64,000 nucleotides of DNA, from contig JANUWF010003368.1 of the NCBI GenBank assembly GCA_026120185.1, positions 682,001 to 746,000 of the forward strand, written 5' to 3'. Source of the stretch: Voacanga thouarsii. Lineage: Eukaryota > Streptophyta > Magnoliopsida > Gentianales > Apocynaceae. Made by a program: the position numbers and the translations under genes. Below the pieces are notes generated by a model that was not told the origin of the DNA, did not search any database, and worked only from the letters and a program-made list of their open reading frames with translations. Positions 58,932 to 64,000 of the stretch are shown here, piece after piece; position 1 is the stretch's first letter; each line of letters starts with the position of its first letter.

Positions 58932-61229
58932 TGTGACACCCCGGAAAACCTAGGCCCGCCAGGGCCGGGGATGTCGCCCCATCCAAAGGACAAGGGGTCT
59001 TTATAACTAGGTCACAAATAAAAATTGCTGAAATAAATAATACTCAAACTAAAAAGAATTTATAACAACCCAAAAAAAACTTCAAAAGTACATCCATGAA
59101 ATTCCAAAACAAAAACCATAATTAAAAACATCCACTCTCGTCTCCCAAAGCAGTACAAAAAATCAAAAAAACACATTCTCTTCCAAGGTAGCTACTCACC
59201 CACAACAGGATCAACCTGAAATCATGATAAAAGGTGGTGAGACGAAATCTCAGTAAGTCCGTGTGTGCTTCGGGGGTTTAGCGGAAATAGTTTGTGGATG
59301 CAAAGTATGAAATCTTTATAAGAGAAACATTGGCAAGCAATAAACATTAGTCAAAAGAAAGAGTGGCGTTTTGGCTCTTCTAGCCATACATAAGTAATGA
59401 AATCAATCACTTGAAAGAAAGGGATATGGGTTACCACACTTTGGGCCCCATAACCGGTCAGAATGCCTAACACGTTGTGCAGACTGACAAAAGTAGGTGA
59501 TCGGCCTACTGGGCAAGATACTCCTCCTTCTCTATACCCAAACAACCGCCGGGTGTCCATTCCGGAAAAAACACAGTCACTTGACTGAAACAAAATAAAC
59601 TGCTAGCTCGGACCGGCACGACTCATTGGAACTGGCATCTTATCCGGGAAGGACTCACCCCTCAGAGGTGGCCACCTACTGAGTGACTTATCCTAACCCT
59701 TCAAAGACTAGTCTTAGTAGTCCACCCTTATTGAGTACTCAATGACATTCCCCACTTGGGACAAAATGAACAAAGCAGTGTGATTCATGAAAATAACAAT
59801 TTGAGGGTTTCCAAAGCTTTGAGAGAAATTAGTTTTAGAAAGAGTTTCAAGTTTGGAAAAATCTGCTCAAAGACTTTCAAATAATTTAAGCGTTGGAATT
59901 AAGGATGAATTCAACCCTCAATTGCTTTAAAATAACCGAGTGCCCTTGCACTTCACATTTGGCTTGCCATAAGAAAATCATTTCACATCAATCAGGTTTT
60001 ATGCGGGAACTTACCTGATTCTAGCTCACAACAACAAGGTCTCGAACAGACGACCTAACCCCACATGAGCAAATACAAATCTTAATCAGATTCAAGCCAC
60101 AATCCACTTCCTCAATTTTAAATCAACTCAATTCACTACTACCACGATCCTAGTGTCCCAGGCTTTAAGGCAAAACAATAATTGAATAGGTTTATAAGCT
60201 CAGTTTAATTTGTTATTTAAAATAATTAATGGATTAGGAAATAAATTCTATTAAGTTGAAAGTTCAACTCTTGCTAAGGAAAATTTAGAGTTTATTTGAT
60301 TAAGAGCCATAGGTGGTACTAGGTAAAATAGTGATTTAATGATAGCTTCGTTGTTAGAAAATAATTGATAGCTAAAACTAGTTAAGATTAAATTTAATAA
60401 GTGTTTCTTGGAAAATAATAAGTAAATCCTTAAGGGTTTTGATCTAGTAAATATTTTATTAAGCATGAATCTTTTTCATAAGGGCTTTAATTAATTTGCT
60501 TTATTTTAAATAATATTTATTTATTTTATTTTCTAGAAAAATCATTATTTATTTGACTAAAATATCCTTTACATATATTATAATTCCAAATCTACCCTTC
60601 CTAGGGTTTTCGAAATTCTTTAGCAAAAATTATTAGTAAATATTTTATTCATGAAATAAAATTTGCTTAGGGACAACTAGATCATGATCAAGATTCCATG
60701 GTCAACCATAATCAATAACATACTCAATCCTTCAATTCATCAAATCATCCAAGTCTTGCACATAGGCATAGATCTAAATTTATTATTACATGATTTAACC
60801 TCTACTAGCATAAACATGATCATGGCTTCAAAATCTAATCATGCATATAAATCCTATTCACCCATGGTGACATAATCTCTAGCATGCTTCATCACAAATA
60901 CTACCTATGACATGCATCAAATCTCAACTCATCATTAAATCCACCAACATAATCCTTCCATGCATAAATCTCATCTCCTTCACAATCATACATATACTCA
61001 TGCTTCAATCAACAACATCACATACACAAACCCATCGCCATTCATCAACCTAGAGACATGATTCTAAATTTTGAAAAAGAGGATTGAAGGTACTTACTTG
61101 ATTGATGAATGACTTGAAGGAGTTTAGAGAAGATCTCAACTCCTAGATGGCTAATCTTGTTCAAGAAGGGTGGCGAAAGCATGGCCATGGAGGAAGAGAC
61201 CATTCGGCCAAGAGAGAGAATTTCGGTCC

Positions 61230-61282
<53 letters not shown>

Positions 61283-63226
61283 AGAAGAGATCATTAGCAT
61301 GCTTATTCATATAGGTTTTCATTAGAGATTAAGTTTGAAGAGGATGAAGTTGTTAGAATAAGTTTACCTTGAAGATGTTCTTGCTCTTCACAGAAATTTC
61401 TGCTTTTTGATCCAAAGTAGCAAGATGTTTGGAGGAGTTTGCTGTTAATATTGGTGTTGATGGATGCACAGCAAGGAGTAGATCAAATTTGGAGATTTTC
61501 GTGAGGGTTTGAAGTGGTTTGGAGGTGTATTAGGTGTAGAGAAGAGGTAGGTGTTCTTGGTGTAGTGTGTGTGTGTTCTTGTTGCTTGAAGAAAATCGAG
61601 AGAGAGAGAAGAAGAAGCTGTCGATTTTCTGAGGGATTGGACTGCCGAAATTCTGTAGGGTTTAGGGAGTGATTTCTTTGATTTGGAAGGGAAAGGAAGG
61701 GTTAGTTGTTACAATCCTTGAAGAATATTTTTAGGAAGAGAATTTGGAAACTAGATATTCTAAGAGTATCTTGATTTTTCTGGACAGCTTGAAGTCTCCT
61801 ATGGCCGACTGGATTGTGCAGCTTTTCTGGGGAATTAAAGCTGGTTAAAGGAGGCTTGTGATGGCCAAAACTAGTGTGCACAATGGTGGAGAAGATGTCT
61901 GATCAATTGAGCAAAATTTTATGGAAAGTTGTTAAACAAGATGGCTGAAATTTTGGAAAGTAATCAAGCTAAATTGCAGGGATTTGGTTGAGAGATTTTC
62001 GGTCAGCCATGGAGGGAATTTCGTGCAGAAGCTTTAGGGAACAATGGTGATCTGTTAATAGAGGTTTAAGGGAGGTTTTGACAGAGGCAGGTAGGGGTTT
62101 TCGGTTGGAACAAAATAGGAAACAAGCTGGACAAAAATTCTGCACAGAATTTCGCTGAACAGCAGTTTTCTGGCAGAATTTTTGTCTGCCCTTTCCAGCA
62201 GATTTGCAGCTAGTTTTGAAGGGGATTTCAGGGATATTCAAGGCTGGTTTCTAGCCTTCTTCATGGAGGAAAAACATGGCTAAGGTGCTGCACAAAATTT
62301 GGGAGAAAACAGCTTGGTTTGGAGCTCACAAAGCTGATTTTCGTACAGGAATTTTTCCTGCTTTGCTCCAGCTTGTGCAGTCCGAATTTGGGCAAAAACT
62401 TTCAGATTTCAAACTGATGCTAAAGGACATTTTTCTGGTAGCATTTGGGAGGGAATGTGAGCTAGAATTTTTGCCCTTTTGAAGGTACAAAAAGCTGGAA
62501 AATTTCAGCTCATTTCATGAAGATAGATGAACTATGTTAGAGGAAAAATTTCAGCAAGCTTTCAAGAGGGATTTTCCTCTTGAATTTTCCCACAAATCAT
62601 TTACATTTTCCCAAATCATGAGAAGCCTTTTACTAGGACATTTTGTTCCTAAAAGACCTTAGTCCTCTACTGAATTTTCTGGAAAGGAAAAGGATAGAAT
62701 ACCTTGATCAAACTAAGGAGTTGGAAATTAAGAAAAATTAAAGATCAAGGGAGAATGAATTCCCTTTAGGCATTTCCCGAAGAACAAAAGAGTGAAGTAA
62801 GAATTCTCCTAACATGTCTCTCCTAGGACATCATCACCACATTGATCTAGGCCCTCATGGCCGAAACCATCCTTTTCTAAGCAAAATAAAATTTACTCAA
62901 GCTAAAGCTTCTATAATGGACTTTGAACCTTAGATCTCAAGAATTAATTCTGAGGCTCTAACCACTAAACCACAACAACTCTTGTTGATATTTCTACTAG
63001 AAAAATTATTTCCTATTCAATCCACAAGCTATCTCCTTATTTTCACCTCGGGCAAAAATTACCATTTTGCCCCTCTCCCACATCACTCACCAACAAGGCT
63101 TCAAGATAATAAAAATCAAATTCAAAGCACATAGACATCATATGAAAATATATTTAATCATGAAATAAAGCATGATATGCATCCCAACCCCCTTACTCTA
63201 AGGTTGGTCTTGACTGGGGTTTCACA
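58932..63226 (-). repeat. 3' LTR of G2
   Basis: 4295 bp. On the minus strand TGTGAAACCCC at 63226 to GGGGTGTCACA at 58932. TATAAAGACCCC block at about 58994-59007; GAGTACTCAATAAGGGTGG block near 59725-59745; CCACACTTTG and GTTGTGCAGAC motifs near 59435-59485. Internal AT-rich zone 60160-61060, GA tract 61232-61279. Short frames inside (61969-62241 minus, 62276-62482 plus) show no family motif. Confidence 0.9.
61232..61279. repeat. (GA)n microsatellite in G2 LTR
   Basis: About 24 GA units, preceded by TTCGGCC-like sequence (61204 and 61222) as in G1. Confidence 0.95.
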
Positions 63227-63240
63227 TCCTCCTCTCCTTA
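63227..63240 (-). other. Polypurine tract of G2
   Basis: On the minus strand TAAGGAGAGGAGGA directly before the 3' LTR. Confidence 0.88.
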
Positions 63241-64000
63241 GAAGAATTTCGTCCTGAAATTCAAGTATATCTCTATTTTAGCTCGGGATACTTCCTCTTA
63301 ACCCATTCTTCCGATTACCATGTAACATCCTACGTGCCATGGTGCTCCCACTGAATCTTAACCATTGGTATCTGCTTATTCCAGAGGATTTTGACACTGC
63401 GGTCCAATATCCGAACAGGCTTTTCCACGTAGCTCAAGTCTGGCTGTAACACAACGGTTCCTCATTCAACACGTGACCGGGGTCTGCATTATACTTCTTC
63501 AACTGTGACACATGGAACACATAATGGATACCCGTCAACCCATCCGGTAGGTCCAACCGGTACGCTACTGGTCCGATTCTTTCCTTAATCAATAACAGCC
63601 CCAAATACCTCGGATTCAATTTTCCACCCTTCGGATGCTTCACAATCCCCCGGTTGGGTGATAGCTTCAGAAACACACGGTCCCCGACTTGAAATTCCAA
63701 TTCCCTCCTCCGGTTGTCTGCATAACTCTTTTGCCGGCTCTGAGCCGCCTTTAACCTTTCTCGGATTAGCTTCACCTTATCCAACATCTCTTGCACACAA
63801 ACCTCTCCGGTTTTGCTCACGTGTCCATCTTCGTCCAACTCCAATACAACGGTACTTGACACTTGCGCCCATACAAAGCCTCGTAAGGTGCCATCCCAAT
63901 CGAAGCCTGATAGATGTTGTTATAAGATAATTCCGCGTAAGGTACGCATTCTATCCACTTGTCCCCGAAATCAAGCACACAGGCCCTCAACATATCCTCT
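63241..64000 (-). pseudogene. G2 integrase C-terminus and chromodomain, broken, partial
   Basis: Minus strand. From the window edge: MLRACVLDFGDKWIECVPYA, SIGMAPYEALYGRKC, then a shift near 63850. Next is the open segment 63862-63434 with MLDKVKLIRERLKAAQSRQK, LEFQVGDRVFLKLSPNRG and YRLDLPDGLTGIHYVFHVSQ (the GPY/F-containing end of chromovirus integrase). After it, in broken frames, SYVEKPVRIL and QIPMVKIQWEHHG with stops give the chromodomain remnant (about 63440-63270). Confidence 0.88.

Larger units (their letters stand above)
58932..64000 (-). mobile_element. Del/Tekay-type chromovirus G2, 3' part, runs off the right end
   Basis: 3' LTR, PPT, chromodomain and integrase end in the same order as G1, minus strand. 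The flank at the LTR edge is CATAC (58927-58931); its partner should lie right of the window. The element sits in, or directly against, the G1 leader. Confidence 0.9.

Noticed and set aside
62276..62482. 68-codon plus-strand frame in the G2 LTR
   Set aside because: No motif, antisense to the element, and not kept in the G1 or solo LTR.

Overview
This is plant nuclear DNA made almost entirely of LTR retrotransposons nested inside one another. Evidence for a plant: Ty1/copia elements of Sirevirus type with an extra envelope-like ORF, Ty3/gypsy chromovirus (Del/Tekay-type) elements with 3.2-4.3 kb LTRs, initiator-tRNA-Met primer sites, a MuDR-type transposase relic, and AT-rich DNA with long CT/GA, AC, AT and TAA microsatellites. 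The species cannot be named; an angiosperm is likely. No intact host gene, tRNA, rRNA or CRISPR array was seen. Every recognisable reading frame is broken by stops and frameshifts, so coding regions are given as pseudogenes.

Layout. 1-15356 is a four-level nest. A copia LTR on the minus strand (right part at 14446-15356) was entered by a Del-type LTR on the plus strand (1-1812 and 14193-14445). That LTR was entered by a complete Sirevirus, S1 (1813-14187, target duplication GCTTA), whose RNase H region was entered by a solo LTR (7831-9357, duplication CTATC). 15357-15990 shows nothing recognisable. 15991-20283 is a 5'-truncated copia element (C3) with its 3' LTR. 20284-30761 is a second Sirevirus (S2, minus strand, 3' end missing), interrupted by two solo LTRs (22590-24113, CCATA; 25959-28091, TGAGA). 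30762-35873 is the 5' LTR, primer site and non-coding leader of a Del-type element (G3, minus) with no coding body. 35874-37387 is a tandemly duplicated MULE transposase N-terminal relic, cut by the next element.

37388-58931 is a Del/Tekay element on the minus strand (G1) with 3' LTR, chromodomain, integrase, RNase H, RT, protease and gag. It is interrupted by a solo Del LTR (42370-45582, CAGTC) in integrase and by a full-length copia element (C2, 48488-57787) in gag. 58932-64000 is the 3' LTR and integrase/chromodomain end of another Del element (G2, minus), which separates G1 from its own 5' LTR outside the window.

In each element, gag makes the particle, pol (protease, integrase, RT, RNase H) copies and inserts the cDNA, the LTRs drive transcription, and PBS and PPT prime the two DNA strands. 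No element here looks able to move by itself. No convincing new biological system was found. The points most worth a second look are the Sirevirus envelope-like ORF with its multi-PPT tail, a gag stop codon shared by both Sireviruses, conserved blocks in five divergent Del LTRs, an unexplained peptide with poly(A)-like signals in the G1 leader, and a GC-rich leader in C2.
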